From: Oligosphaera ethanolica
GTDB lineage: Bacteria > Verrucomicrobiota > Lentisphaeria > Oligosphaerales > Oligosphaeraceae
Direction: 5' to 3'
Length of the DNA stretch: 64,000 bases
NCBI RefSeq assembly: GCF_030814695.1
Contig: NZ_JAUSVL010000001.1
Span: 1,772,227-1,836,226, forward strand
Shown: positions 1 through 8,081 of the stretch, piece after piece
How positions within the stretch are numbered: position 1 is the stretch's first letter
Layout: each line of letters starts with the position of its first letter
Notes under the pieces: model-generated
Seen by the model: only the letters and a program-made list of their open reading frames with translations
Databases searched by the model: none
Told to the model about the DNA's origin: nothing
Program-made: the position numbers and the translations under genes

Positions 1-1
1 C

Positions 2-430
2 TACGAAAACAACATCGTCCTCGCCGAAGTAACCCCAGACGAACTCGCCGCCATCGTCAGCGAACAATGGACCCAGCGCGATAACTACCGCTTCTGCGGA
101 CTCTGGGGACGCTCCTGTCGCATCAACAGCGCCGGCAAAGCCACCATGGTCGATAATGCCCACCACAGCAGCGAGGCTGGCACCGGTAACAGCGCGCCCA
201 AAGCCACCGCCGGCAACGTTCAGGCGGGGCGCCTGCTCCTGGCCATGAACAGCCACACCGCCGCTGGCTCGGGCGTCCTGCCCGTGCTCACCAGCATCAT
301 CCGGGCGGAGGCCGCCCGCTGCCGTGACAGCAGCATCAGCACCCGCGACTGCGTCGAGGCATTCCTGCGCCAACACCCCGGCATCGTCGTTACGCCGCGC
401 CAATGGCTCATCACCGACCGCGACCACTAG
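2..430 (+). CDS. 5'-nucleotidase/cyclic phosphodiesterase C-terminal part (5'-truncated by window edge)
   Basis: The frame is open from the window edge to the stop at 428-430, so only the last ~142 residues are present. The visible part starts YENNIVLAEVTPDEL and later reads RLLLAMNSHTAAGSG, followed by a short helix ending in CVEAFLRQHP. This order resembles the C-terminal substrate-binding domain of the UshA-like 5'-nucleotidases (an N-x-[IL] strand followed by TG/TP-x-EL, then AMNSxxAAGG, then a closing YLRQH helix). Those enzymes are usually exported and release phosphate from nucleotides. The metallophosphatase half would lie to the left of the window. The match is by eye to a divergent domain, so the family is probable, not certain. 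The next gene, purC, follows after 127 bp. Confidence 0.5.
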   Translation, partial: YENNIVLAEVTPDELAAIVSEQWTQRDNYRFCGLWGRSCRINSAGKATMVDNAHHSSEAGTGNSAPKATAGNVQAGRLLLAMNSHTAAGSGVLPVLTSIIRAEAARCRDSSISTRDCVEAFLRQHPGIVVTPRQWLITDRDH

Positions 431-557
431 CCGCCCACAGTGAAAATCCCGGCGCCATAAAAAAACACGCTGGACATCAGCCGGGTGATTTGCATCTTGC
501 GCTTTTTTCCATTACATTTTCTTCCCGTCGTCCCCCAACCCGAAAGGCCAATTACCT

Positions 558-1448
558 ATGAAGTACGACGAGAACCGCGCCTTGCTTGCCACCGAGATTC
601 CCGGCTTGACATCACCCCAGCGCGGTAAAGTGCGCGATGTCTATGACCTCGGCGACAAGCTGCTTTTCGTAGCCACCGACCGCATTAGCGCCTTCGACTG
701 CGTCATGCCCAACGGCATTCCCGACAAAGGCAAGGTCCTCACCCAGCTCAGTCTCTTCTGGTTCGATTTCTTTGCCGACACCCCTAACCACCTCATCACG
801 GCTGACGTGGACGATTTTCCCCCGACACTAGCCGCAGCCAAGGACGACTTGCGGGACCGCGCCATGCTGGTGAAGAAGCTGCGCATTGTCCCCGTCGAGT
901 GCGTCGTACGGGGCTACCTGGCCGGCTCGGGCTGGAAAGAATATCAGCAGCAGGGCACCGTCTGCGGCACCCCCCTGCGCGCAGGCTACGCCAACTGCGA
1001 GCGGCTTGATCAGCCCATCTTCACGCCGACCACCAAGGAAAGCTCCGGCCACGACATGCCCATTTCCTTCGCCGAACTCAGCGACAAAGTCGGCGCCGAC
1101 CTGGCGCAACAGCTGCAAGATATGGCCCTGGACCTCTACCTCCAAGCCGCCGACTACGCCCTCACCCGCGATATCATCATCGCCGATACCAAATTTGAGT
1201 TCGGCCTTGACGAAAACGGCGTTCTCACCCTCGCCGACGAAGTCCTCACGCCAGACTCCAGCCGCTTCTGGCCTGCCGCTTCCTATCAGCCCGGGCAGAA
1301 CCCGCCGAGCCTGGACAAGCAATTTGTCCGCGACTGGCTGGACGGCGTCGGCTTCAACCACCAACCGCCCGCGCCGAAGCTGCCTGCTGACGTCGTCACT
1401 CAAACCCGAGAAAAATATCTCACGGCTCTCGAACAACTCCGGGCCTGA
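558..1448 (+). CDS. purC: Phosphoribosylaminoimidazole-succinocarboxamide synthase (SAICAR synthetase)
   Basis: This enzyme couples CAIR to aspartate with ATP in de novo purine synthesis. The 296-residue protein carries the family signatures in order: GKVRDVYDLGDKLLFVATDR near residue 22, the VECVVRGYLAGSGWKEY segment near residue 114, KESSGHDMPISF near residue 157, and DTKFEFGLDENG near residue 213. The C-terminal segment SSRFWPAASYQPG is the typical end block of the longer (~300-residue) PurC form. The start ATG follows a GAAAGG about 12 bases upstream. It stands alone, not in a pur operon; purO, a purF-like gene and purL lie elsewhere in the window. A perfect 9-bp hairpin begins 6 bp after the stop. 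Confidence 0.96.
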   Translation: MKYDENRALLATEIPGLTSPQRGKVRDVYDLGDKLLFVATDRISAFDCVMPNGIPDKGKVLTQLSLFWFDFFADTPNHLITADVDDFPPTLAAAKDDLRDRAMLVKKLRIVPVECVVRGYLAGSGWKEYQQQGTVCGTPLRAGYANCERLDQPIFTPTTKESSGHDMPISFAELSDKVGADLAQQLQDMALDLYLQAADYALTRDIIIADTKFEFGLDENGVLTLADEVLTPDSSRFWPAASYQPGQNPPSLDKQFVRDWLDGVGFNHQPPAPKLPADVVTQTREKYLTALEQLRA

Positions 1449-1453
1449 CGGGA

Positions 1454-1477
1454 TTGCTCGGCTGTACCGCCGAGCAA
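1454..1477 (+). terminator. Hairpin directly after purC
   Basis: A perfect inverted repeat, TTGCTCGGC (1454-1462) with GCCGAGCAA (1469-1477), has a 6-base loop and sits 6 bp past the purC stop. It lacks a following T-run, so it may be a 3' stabilising hairpin or the first hairpin of the repeat-rich gap, not a classical intrinsic terminator. Confidence 0.4.
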
Positions 1478-1549
1478 CTGCGAGCTAATCGGGCAGTGAT
1501 TGATAACCAAAGCTGTGGTGCCTCTACGAGGCACTGTCCGTTGGCAGGC

Positions 1550-1800
1550 TGCGTCCCCAGGCTAAAGCCTGGGGTTAAGCATGGTTAAGCGCCTACGGCG
1601 CAAAACTTGGCACTCGAATGATGGTGGTTTTCGGCCCGAACCGGACAAAGCAAGTCGTCAGATCGGCCAAGTTCGGCCCGGAGGGCCGCACCATGCATAG
1701 CCCCGGTTGAGGCGCCCGGAGGGCGCCGCAACCCGGGGTATGATAGCACGTTAGAATTGCGCCCGGAGGGCGCCACATTGGCGAGGCACGCCGCGTCCCA
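1550..1800. repeat. Cluster of small purine-loop hairpins (repeat family R4)
   Basis: This gene-free stretch is packed with short palindromes: CCCCAGG-CTAAAG-CCTGGGG at about 1556-1575, and two copies of GGCGCCCGGAGGGCGCC-type hairpins (about 1711-1726 and 1759-1774) with a GGA loop. A GGCCCGGAGGGCC variant lies at about 1675-1687. The text ACCCGGGGTATGATAGCACG follows one copy. No credible gene is present; the small open frames here simply read the repeats. It is contiguous with an R1 repeat on the right. Confidence 0.6.
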
Positions 1801-1831
1801 CGCGCCAGCCAGAGGCATGCTGTGCATCCGT

Positions 1832-1965
1832 TATCAATCACTCCTATGAAACCCGCTGCCGCAAAGGTCGGCGGAAATCAAGTTCGAATGGCTGGGCGGC
1901 GGCGGGCCGTGGGTTTCCTGCAAATTGTCCCAGCGAAGCGCCGGGGTGTACACTGACCGATTACA
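1832..1965 (+). repeat. Dispersed intergenic repeat R1, copy a
   Basis: About 134 bp that starts TTATCAATCACTCCTATGAA and ends GGGGTGTACACTGACCGATT. Related copies lie at 20679-20818, 43026-43150, 43147-43274 and 43811-43945, and a collapsed form at 33321-33373. All sit between transcription units. The right part forms a hairpin (CCC..GCGAAGC..GGG) whose stem differs between copies while remaining paired. Confidence 0.75.
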
Positions 1966-1990
1966 CCGCGAGCATCAGAGCTCACGGGCG

Positions 1991-3121
1991 CTATTTGACT
2001 ACGAGTTCAATGTCACCCAGTAACTCGTCGCCACGGAACAACTTCAGCGTCGGCAGTGGCTTGTGCTGCAGAAATTCGGACGACAAGCTCAGACGCAGGC
2101 GCAGTTGCAGGTCTTCTGCCTGCATCTCGACCGTAATGCCCGTCGCAGGTTGCCAGCGCAGTTCCTCGGCCAGCTTGGCAAAAATGGCCTTGGTGCCGGC
2201 CTGTTGTTCATCCACCGTGACCTGCTGTCCATTGCCTTGCCGCCTAGCTGGCATCAAGCGGCGCCGGCCACGGCCCTGGGCGCCCTCGGCGGCAACCCGG
2301 ATGATGGCTAGCTCACGCTGTTGTGCGCCACCACCAGCGATCTCCGCCCGCGTGAATTCCAGCAGCGGATTTTTCACCACCAAGGCCCGGCCACGCACAT
2401 GGCCATGCAACAGCAGCTGCAGATCGCTATAATTCTCCAGACCTTTGACCGCAACACTCACCCGCTCGTGAAATTCGCCCAAGGGCAAAGGCAGGCGGGG
2501 CCGAATCGCCAGCTCATGGCGGCCATGGGCCAACGGCTTCAGCTCAAACTCAAAACGCTCGCTCGCCTCCGGCGCCACAAAGCTGACTGCATCGCCAGCC
2601 AGCGCCGTCGTCGTCAATTCGAAATGCCGTTTCCACATCACATCGACGCCTTCAAAACTGCCAAGGTCCATTTCCGTTCCCGGCGACACCTGCACCGGCT
2701 GGACACACTCACCGTAGACAGCGAAGCGCAGGCTCTCGCAGTTGCCGAAATCCACGATCACATGCCGGGTGAAGGGCCCGGGAGTGAGCGCCGAGGCGTC
2801 AAGCTGAAGCCGGAGGCTAAAGGTGTCGCCTGGGAAAAGATTGAGGTTCATGGGCGCTTCCAACACCGCAATGCAGGGGCAGGTCGAGCGCGCGACGCGA
2901 AATAGGATCGCGCCTTCACCCGCATGGCGAAATTGCACCCGTATTTCATGCCGGGAGCGATCGTAAACCCGACCAAGCTGCAAAGCGCCCTCGTTCGTAA
3001 TCTGCACTGGGCATTTGGGAAGTTCGCCCGGACGCGCCGGCGCGGGTAAGAGCAGGGGCAGTTCACCCTCGGCAAATACCCCCAGCGTACAGATAATCAA
3101 CATAAGCCACGCCGTCTTCAT
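1991..3121 (-). CDS. Secreted DUF1573-like protein
   Basis: About 376 residues. The start at 3121 is chosen because a GGGAG lies 11 bases upstream and the protein then begins with a clean export signal (MKTAWLMLIICTLGVFAEG). The longer frame adds 17 unlikely residues. After the signal comes a beta-rich immunoglobulin-like domain in which GRVYDRSRHEIRVQFRHAGE leads to an STCPCIAVLEAP motif. Strand, 'frN' segment and Cys-Pro-Cys are typical of DUF1573 proteins, which are common in the PVC and Bacteroidetes groups and have no fixed function. Further Ig-like strands follow to the end. It converges on purC across the repeat-filled gap and diverges from the membrane-protein gene at 3404. Periplasmic or extracellular location is inferred from the signal. 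Confidence 0.6.
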   Translation of the reverse strand: MKTAWLMLIICTLGVFAEGELPLLLPAPARPGELPKCPVQITNEGALQLGRVYDRSRHEIRVQFRHAGEGAILFRVARSTCPCIAVLEAPMNLNLFPGDTFSLRLQLDASALTPGPFTRHVIVDFGNCESLRFAVYGECVQPVQVSPGTEMDLGSFEGVDVMWKRHFELTTTALAGDAVSFVAPEASERFEFELKPLAHGRHELAIRPRLPLPLGEFHERVSVAVKGLENYSDLQLLLHGHVRGRALVVKNPLLEFTRAEIAGGGAQQRELAIIRVAAEGAQGRGRRRLMPARRQGNGQQVTVDEQQAGTKAIFAKLAEELRWQPATGITVEMQAEDLQLRLRLSLSSEFLQHKPLPTLKLFRGDELLGDIELVVK

Positions 3122-3344
3122 CTTTGCACGTACTCCCATTGATAATGACCTGCAGCCGTGTAAAACACGCACCCGGCAGTTTGCGAAACAACCAGCACGC
3201 CATCACGAAGCGCCGCCGACCAACTCGCACGCAATCAAATCATGCAGAAAATACTCCGCCTGAGCCAACATGCAATAGAGATAAAGCGACAACAACGTAA
3301 GCAGTCAGTCGTCCCTGGCCAATGCATCCGGCAGGCGTTATTAT

Positions 3345-3357
3345 TCAGGCTATATTA
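3345..3357 (+). promoter_or_regulatory. Candidate -10 region for the small membrane protein gene
   Basis: An AT-rich GCTATATTATGCC stands out in a GC-rich gap, about 50 bp before the GTG at 3404. Similar TATA-rich boxes sit before the genes at 8082, 23018, 25111, 27683 and 37678. No strong -35 is visible. It supports the choice of a start downstream of 3357 for the following gene. Confidence 0.35.
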
Positions 3358-3403
3358 TGCCTTCCACCCCCCTGACGCAACGATTATCCGAAAGACTTCC
3401 ACT

Positions 3404-3805
3404 GTGAATCTCCCCGCACTTGGCATTCTCATTATAGGCAGTTTCGGTTTGCTGATCGCTGCCTGGCGCCATCATCACATGGCCAACATCCCCGGCAACA
3501 AAGCGCAGCAAAACCGTTCGGCAACGTGGAATATTTATACTGAGGCGGCCATCGTCATCATGCTGACTTTTGCCAGCCTCTTTTTCGCGTCACAGTTCTT
3601 CACCCAGCGTGAACACGTGATGTTCAGCAGCGCTCTCATGGCCATGCTCAGTATTCTCGGCAGCCACAACCGCCTGCGCGTAGCTATCCGCGATCAGGAG
3701 ATTAGCGACAAAGCTCGCCACCGCATTCTTCTCAACCACCTCTTTTTCTGCTGCGCCATGGGCTGCTTCATGGGCGCTATTCTCGTTCTCATCTTCAACC
3801 GATAG
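3404..3805 (+). CDS. Small three-helix membrane protein, unknown function
   Basis: Not recognised. From a GTG at 3404 the protein is 133 residues with three hydrophobic segments: LPALGILIIGSFGLLIAAW near the N-terminus, AAIVIMLTFASLFFASQFF near residue 49, and LFFCCAMGCFMGAILVLIF near the C-terminus. Basic and charged stretches lie between them. The frame stays open back to an ATG at 3242, but that extension would span a probable promoter and is low in hydrophobic character, so the GTG start is preferred. Its Shine-Dalgarno is weak. purO begins 45 bp downstream on the same strand and could be co-transcribed. No transport or enzyme motif is visible. Confidence 0.5.
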   Translation: MNLPALGILIIGSFGLLIAAWRHHHMANIPGNKAQQNRSATWNIYTEAAIVIMLTFASLFFASQFFTQREHVMFSSALMAMLSILGSHNRLRVAIRDQEISDKARHRILLNHLFFCCAMGCFMGAILVLIFNR

Positions 3806-3850
3806 TCTCACCTCTTATCTTCATTTCACCAGCAACCAAAGGACATGATC

Positions 3851-4483
3851 ATGTACGTCGGACGCATCGTCGCAGTCGCCTGCACCCCCCAAGGCCGTGG
3901 AGCCGCCCTCTATCGCGTTTCATCGCGCTCTTTTCCCAATCGCGAAGCCAAGATACTCAACCAGGCCATAGCGATTGTGCCCAAAGCCGGCTTTGAAAAC
4001 GACATCCAGAAGAATCCCTACATTGCTTACAACTGCCTGCGTATCGCCCGCGGCATGGCCGTCGTCAGCAACGGCTCCCACACCGATCCCGTTGCCGAAA
4101 AGATCCAGGCCGGCCTGCCCCCCCGTGATGCCATGGCCTCCGTCATGCTGGCCATGGACTACGAGCACGACAGCCTCGACACGCCCCGCATCACCGGCGT
4201 CGTCACCCCCGACGGCCAGCACGGCTGGCTCGCCATCATCCGCAAAGATGCGATCATCGTCCGCGAATTCACCCTGCAGCCAGGCCAGGCCTTCTACGTC
4301 TGCACCTACGAAAAAAATGCGCCTGGACTCGACCAGGCTGACAGCCAATTCGACGCCAGTGACGCCGACGACGCCTGCGATTATATCCTCAAGCGCGGCG
4401 TCTTCGCCGACTTCGAAAAACCCGTGTCGGCCGCTTGCGCCGTCGCCGATGCCACCGCCCAGTTCCAGACCGCTATCCGCTGA
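3851..4483 (+). CDS. purO: IMP cyclohydrolase, archaeal PurO type
   Basis: PurO closes the ring of FAICAR to give IMP, the last step of purine synthesis, in archaea and some bacteria that lack the PurH cyclohydrolase domain. The 210-residue protein has the family blocks in order: MYVGRIVAVACTPQGRGAAL at the N-terminus, RVSSRSFPNREAK, KNPYIAYNCLR near residue 54, VSNGSHTDPVAEK near residue 73, and AMDYEHDSLDTPRITGVV near residue 101. Two in-frame ATGs exist; AAAGGA at 3838-3843 is 7 bases from the second (3851) and only 1 from the first (3845), so 3851 is used. It may be co-transcribed with the small membrane protein upstream. A strong bidirectional terminator follows at 4564. Confidence 0.88.
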   Translation: MYVGRIVAVACTPQGRGAALYRVSSRSFPNREAKILNQAIAIVPKAGFENDIQKNPYIAYNCLRIARGMAVVSNGSHTDPVAEKIQAGLPPRDAMASVMLAMDYEHDSLDTPRITGVVTPDGQHGWLAIIRKDAIIVREFTLQPGQAFYVCTYEKNAPGLDQADSQFDASDADDACDYILKRGVFADFEKPVSAACAVADATAQFQTAIR

Positions 4484-4563
4484 ACACGGGCAGTGCGCCC
4501 CGGGCAGCAGCCCCAGCCAAGCTGCCGCCCGGAAGCGCCAGCACCTCAGCTCTTGCGCACAAC

Positions 4564-4597
4564 AAAGCCGCCGTGGGGTAAATCCCACGGCGGCTTT
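4564..4597 (+). terminator. Bidirectional intrinsic terminator between purO and the 4629 gene
   Basis: AAAGCCGCCGTGGG pairs perfectly with CCCACGGCGGCTTT across a 6-base loop. A-run on the left and T-run on the right make it usable in both directions between two convergent genes. Confidence 0.85.
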
Positions 4598-4628
4598 AGT
4601 CAGGCTGTACTAGAACGAACCGGGCCTA

Positions 4629-4919
4629 TCAGGCGTCGATTCCGTCCTTGGCGGCGCGCATGGCCGCGAGCTGCTTTTCGAGAGCGCGAATATCGGCATC
4701 AATGACGGCCTTGTTGGCTTTCTTGATGGCCTTGAGAATCTCTTCGCGCGTCGCGGCGTCAACTTTTTTCCAGAACTTCCAAGAGATCAGCATGCCGCCA
4801 CACTGTTCGAAAAGCTGCTCGGCTGCTTCGCGCTGTTCCTTGGCACGTTTCCGGCCTTCACTAATGCTGGTTTTGCGATCTTCGGTCATGGCTTTTGCAC
4901 CTTTTTGGGTTTCGCTCAT
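4629..4919 (-). CDS. Small charged helical protein, unknown function
   Basis: Not recognised. It encodes 96 residues, rich in Lys, Glu, Arg and Ala, with a likely long helix through the middle (GRKRAKEQREAAEQLFEQCG) and another near the C-terminus (EKQLAAMRAAKDG). There is no signal peptide or membrane segment. The ATG at 4919 has a good AAAGGGA about 8 bases upstream, and the gene ends just inside a strong shared terminator, so it is very likely real. A single short tryptophan-containing core (ISWKFWKKVD) separates the helices. Its role cannot be told from context: purO converges on it, and an AT-rich gap lies upstream. Confidence 0.6.
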   Translation of the reverse strand: MSETQKGAKAMTEDRKTSISEGRKRAKEQREAAEQLFEQCGGMLISWKFWKKVDAATREEILKAIKKANKAVIDADIRALEKQLAAMRAAKDGIDA

Positions 4920-5012
4920 TGCTGTTTCCCTTTGTTCCTGTCACTTCCACATCTGCTAACAGAGTAAATATACAGGAGAAGAGCAAATAATCTCTCAAAC
5001 ACGGAAAAAATA

Positions 5013-5144
5013 ATGACAGATTTACAGGATGCAAGCCACTTTCTGCAATTGGCATTTACTTCACTATTTGTATATATACCACTGGCAGCAAAATGGCTTC
5101 GTCCTCACCTCTACCCGCGACACTGCAGATGTCGTCGCAATTAG
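5013..5144 (+). CDS. Possible 43-residue membrane peptide in an AT-rich gap
   Basis: The 4920-5451 gap is unusually AT-rich for this genome. In it an ATG at 5013, with CGGAA about 8 bases upstream, opens a 43-codon frame. The product has one hydrophobic stretch (LQLAFTSLFVYIPLAAKWL) and a basic, cysteine-containing tail (HCRCRR). This is the shape of small single-pass membrane peptides, but short chance frames are common in AT-rich DNA. No homologue is recognised. The rest of the gap shows only AT-rich sequence that probably holds the pgm promoter. Confidence 0.22.
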   Translation: MTDLQDASHFLQLAFTSLFVYIPLAAKWLRPHLYPRHCRCRRN

Positions 5145-5451
5145 TCTGCCGCAACAGAGAAATTAGTATCACATATGATCATCGTTATTAATCAATCCAT
5201 CTGCGTGTTGTTATATGCCGCCGATGCGTTTTTCAGCGCAAATTAACCCGGTGACTATTTATATTTTTTGGGGTGGCAGTTCTGAATAGATACGTCGTCG
5301 TCACGATCATTCCAGCCGCGACGGCGCGTTGCCTGCGCCCATTCGCGGGCGCGGCGCATTGTCAGCCGGCGGGCAGCTACTACATTATCAGCCGCCAGCA
5401 AGCATCTTTTATCATCATCGAGCCATTATTGATCACAGGAGCACACGATCC

Positions 5452-7077
5452 ATGCATCACAACTTAGCCGGCAAGCCCGTTCCCCCCGACATGCTGGTCA
5501 ATCTTCCTCGCCTGGTATCCTTGTACTACGCCACCCAGCCTGATTATGAGCAGCCGGAACAACGCGTCGTGTTCGGCACCTCGGGCCACCGCGGCAGTTC
5601 CCTCAACGGCAGCTTCACCGAAAGCCACATCCTGGCAATCACCCAGGCGGTGTGCGATTACCGGCGGCAAGCCGGCATTGACGGGCCGCTCTTCCTGGGG
5701 ATGGACACCCACGCGCTCTCCGAACCAGCACACAGCAGCGCTCTTTGCGTGCTGGCCGCCAATGGCATCCAAACCCGCATCGCCCGCGATCACGACTTCA
5801 CGCCGACGCCGGTGGTGTCGCACACCATTCTCGGCTACAACCGCGGCCGCAAAGAGGGCCTCGCTGACGGTATTGTCATCACCCCGTCGCATAACCCGCC
5901 CGAAGACGGCGGCATCAAATACAACCCCACCCACGGCGGCCCCGCTGAATCCGCTATGACCAAATGGATCGCCAGCGCCGCCAATGTCTACCTGAAGAAC
6001 GGCAACGCCGACGTCAAGCGCGTCGGGCTCGCCCAGGCCGTTGCTGCCGATTGCGTTCAGGAGTACGACTATCGCACGCCCTACATCGCCGATCTTGACG
6101 CCATCATTGACATGACCGCCATTCGCCGCGCCGGCATCCGCATCGGCGCCGACGCTCTCGGCGGCGCCGGCATCAACTACTGGCGCGCCATCGCCGAGTG
6201 CTACGGCCTGGACATCACCATCATCAACGGCCATGCCGACCCCAGCTTTCGCTTCATGCGCCTGGATCACGACGGCCGCGTCCGCATGGACTGCTCGTCG
6301 GCATTCGCCATGGGCAGCCTCATTCGCCTGCGCAACGACTACGACATCGCCTTTGGCAATGACCCCGATTTCGACCGCCACGGCATTGTCACCCCCAGCG
6401 CCGGCCTGATGAATCCCAATCACTACCTCGCCGTGGCCATCCAGTATCTCTTCAGCACCCGCACGGCGTGGCCCCGGCAGGCCGGGGTCGGCAAATCCGT
6501 CGTCAGCAGCTGCATGATTGACAAGGTGGCCGCAAAACTCGGCCGCCGGCTGGTGGAGGTGCCTGTGGGCTTCAAATGGTTCGTCAGCGGCCTGCTTGAC
6601 TCGTCGCTGGGCTTCGGCGGCGAAGAAAGCGCCGGCGCCAGCTTCCTGCGCAAAAATGGCCAGGTGTGGACGACCGACAAGGACGGCTTCATCCTCGCCC
6701 TCCTGGCCGCCGAGATCACCGCCGTCACCGGCCGTGACCCCGCTGAGCATTACCAGGACCTCGTCGCCGAATTCGGTGAGACGTTCTACGGCCGCATTGA
6801 CTCACGCGCCACCCCCGAACAGAAGGCGCGCCTCGCCGCACTCAAACCCGAGGACATCAGGGCGACGACCCTCGGCGGCGACCCCATCACCGCCAAACTG
6901 ACCCGCGCCGCCGGCAACCAGGCCGATATCGGCGGACTAAAACTGTGCACGGCGCACGGCTGGGTCGCCATCCGCCCCTCAGGCACCGAAAATACCATGA
7001 AAGTCTACGCCGAAAGCACCATCAGCGCCAAGCACCTCAAGCAATTGCAGGAGGAAGCCGCCGCGCTTATCGACTGA
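5452..7077 (+). CDS. pgm: Phosphoglucomutase (alpha-D-glucose-specific)
   Basis: This enzyme interconverts glucose-1-phosphate and glucose-6-phosphate in the cytoplasm. The 541-residue length matches the E. coli Pgm type. The catalytic loop [16 protein letters not shown] places the phospho-serine at residue 146, the same number as in E. coli Pgm. The metal-binding loop is DPDFDRHG, the sugar-binding loop [14 protein letters not shown], and the phosphate-binding loop [15 protein letters not shown]. The start at 5452 has AGGA 11 bases upstream; the longer frame begins inside a GC-rich non-coding stretch and is rejected. It is monocistronic and converges on the unknown gene at 7113. A short GGCCAGC/GCTGGCC palindrome (7080-7096) lies between them. 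Confidence 0.95.
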   Translation: MHHNLAGKPVPPDMLVNLPRLVSLYYATQPDYEQPEQRVVFGTSGHRGSSLNGSFTESHILAITQAVCDYRRQAGIDGPLFLGMDTHALSEPAHSSALCVLAANGIQTRIARDHDFTPTPVVSHTILGYNRGRKEGLADGIVITPSHNPPEDGGIKYNPTHGGPAESAMTKWIASAANVYLKNGNADVKRVGLAQAVAADCVQEYDYRTPYIADLDAIIDMTAIRRAGIRIGADALGGAGINYWRAIAECYGLDITIINGHADPSFRFMRLDHDGRVRMDCSSAFAMGSLIRLRNDYDIAFGNDPDFDRHGIVTPSAGLMNPNHYLAVAIQYLFSTRTAWPRQAGVGKSVVSSCMIDKVAAKLGRRLVEVPVGFKWFVSGLLDSSLGFGGEESAGASFLRKNGQVWTTDKDGFILALLAAEITAVTGRDPAEHYQDLVAEFGETFYGRIDSRATPEQKARLAALKPEDIRATTLGGDPITAKLTRAAGNQADIGGLKLCTAHGWVAIRPSGTENTMKVYAESTISAKHLKQLQEEAAALID

Positions 7078-7112
7078 TTGGCCAGCCCGGCTGGCCTCGC
7101 GCCAACCGGGCG

Positions 7113-7802
7113 TCAGCGGTATTTCTGGTAGAGATCGAAGAAGCGATCCTCGTATTCATCAAAAACGCCGTAGTCACGCAGTTTTTTGCCGAGGGCCTCG
7201 GCCTTATCCCGGCTGTCCACGGCGGCAAAATCGTCGCGAATCTCATTGCGCACTGCCCAAGGCACGCCGCCCTCGAGGTCCAGCAGGCCGCGTGCGGCTA
7301 GTTCGCGGGCGTTGCGCGGGCCGGAGCGATTCACCAGCTCATTGAGGAAGACAAGCAGAGACACTTCCCAGAACGGGTCTGGCCCAACCATGACCCCGCG
7401 CAACTCCCGCAAATTGTCCTGGGCGTCTTTGGCGACCTGCTCGGCGATATCATCAACCATGCCACCGAGGAGCTCTTCGTTGTGCTCCTCCTTCTCGAAA
7501 CGCAGGCCGTACTGCACAATGCGCATGCTGTCCTTGCGGTTCAACACATCCCCAAAGTAGCGCCGGGCGTCCTCCCCAAAATTGTCCAAAGCCTCATGGA
7601 GGAAATAATGGGGCGTGATGACACGCGGCCTGGCGGAACGAACCACGCCCCGGCGCATGCGGACCTTCTCGTCCACGTCAGGGACCTCGGACAACACATA
7701 GTACTGCACGACGGTTTCGCCAAAGGTCTCCAGCAGACGCGGCGGCCGATACACCACCCGAGTCATCCGAGCCGCATACCATAATTCATTCTGTGAAGGC
7801 AT
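7113..7802 (-). CDS. Conserved-looking cytoplasmic protein, unknown function
   Basis: Not recognised. About 229 residues, strongly acidic and basic, with no signal peptide or membrane segment. The start at 7802 is preferred over the longer frame because ACAGGTG lies about 7 bases upstream. The N-terminal third is beta-like (RVVYRPPRLLETFGETVVQY) and the rest is helical, with an RFEKEEHNEELLGGMV block and a C-terminal FDEYEDRFFDLYQKY block. Two aromatic-rich tails suggest a compact folded protein. It converges on pgm and diverges from the PilT-like gene at 8082, with a 279-bp gap holding only a candidate promoter for the latter. Confidence 0.5.
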   Translation of the reverse strand: MPSQNELWYAARMTRVVYRPPRLLETFGETVVQYYVLSEVPDVDEKVRMRRGVVRSARPRVITPHYFLHEALDNFGEDARRYFGDVLNRKDSMRIVQYGLRFEKEEHNEELLGGMVDDIAEQVAKDAQDNLRELRGVMVGPDPFWEVSLLVFLNELVNRSGPRNARELAARGLLDLEGGVPWAVRNEIRDDFAAVDSRDKAEALGKKLRDYGVFDEYEDRFFDLYQKYR

Positions 7803-8081
7803 GAAACACCTGTATTCCCTTTGCTGCAACCCGCTTAGGACTGCAGATGACAGACCTCAATGCGCACGTCGCCACGCGCCAGCTCAACAACCAACCAGGC
7901 ACCGACAGCAGCGCCACAGGCCACCACCGCTGCTCCAAATATAAGACGACATGGGCGTTTTCCCCGCCCGACGGGACAAAATCAACCTTTTCATTTTCTA
8001 CTCAATCACATTTAAATTTGCCTTTTCGGGGCTATTCTACTTAGGCTCTTTTTCCTCCAATCACATCTACTGAGGTCTTTG

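Noticed and set aside
1585..1841. 80-82 codon minus-strand frames after purC
   Set aside because: They translate the R4 hairpin cluster and have no ribosome site.
5464..6750. 428-codon antisense frame in pgm
   Set aside because: Complete overlap with pgm, which has all catalytic loops.
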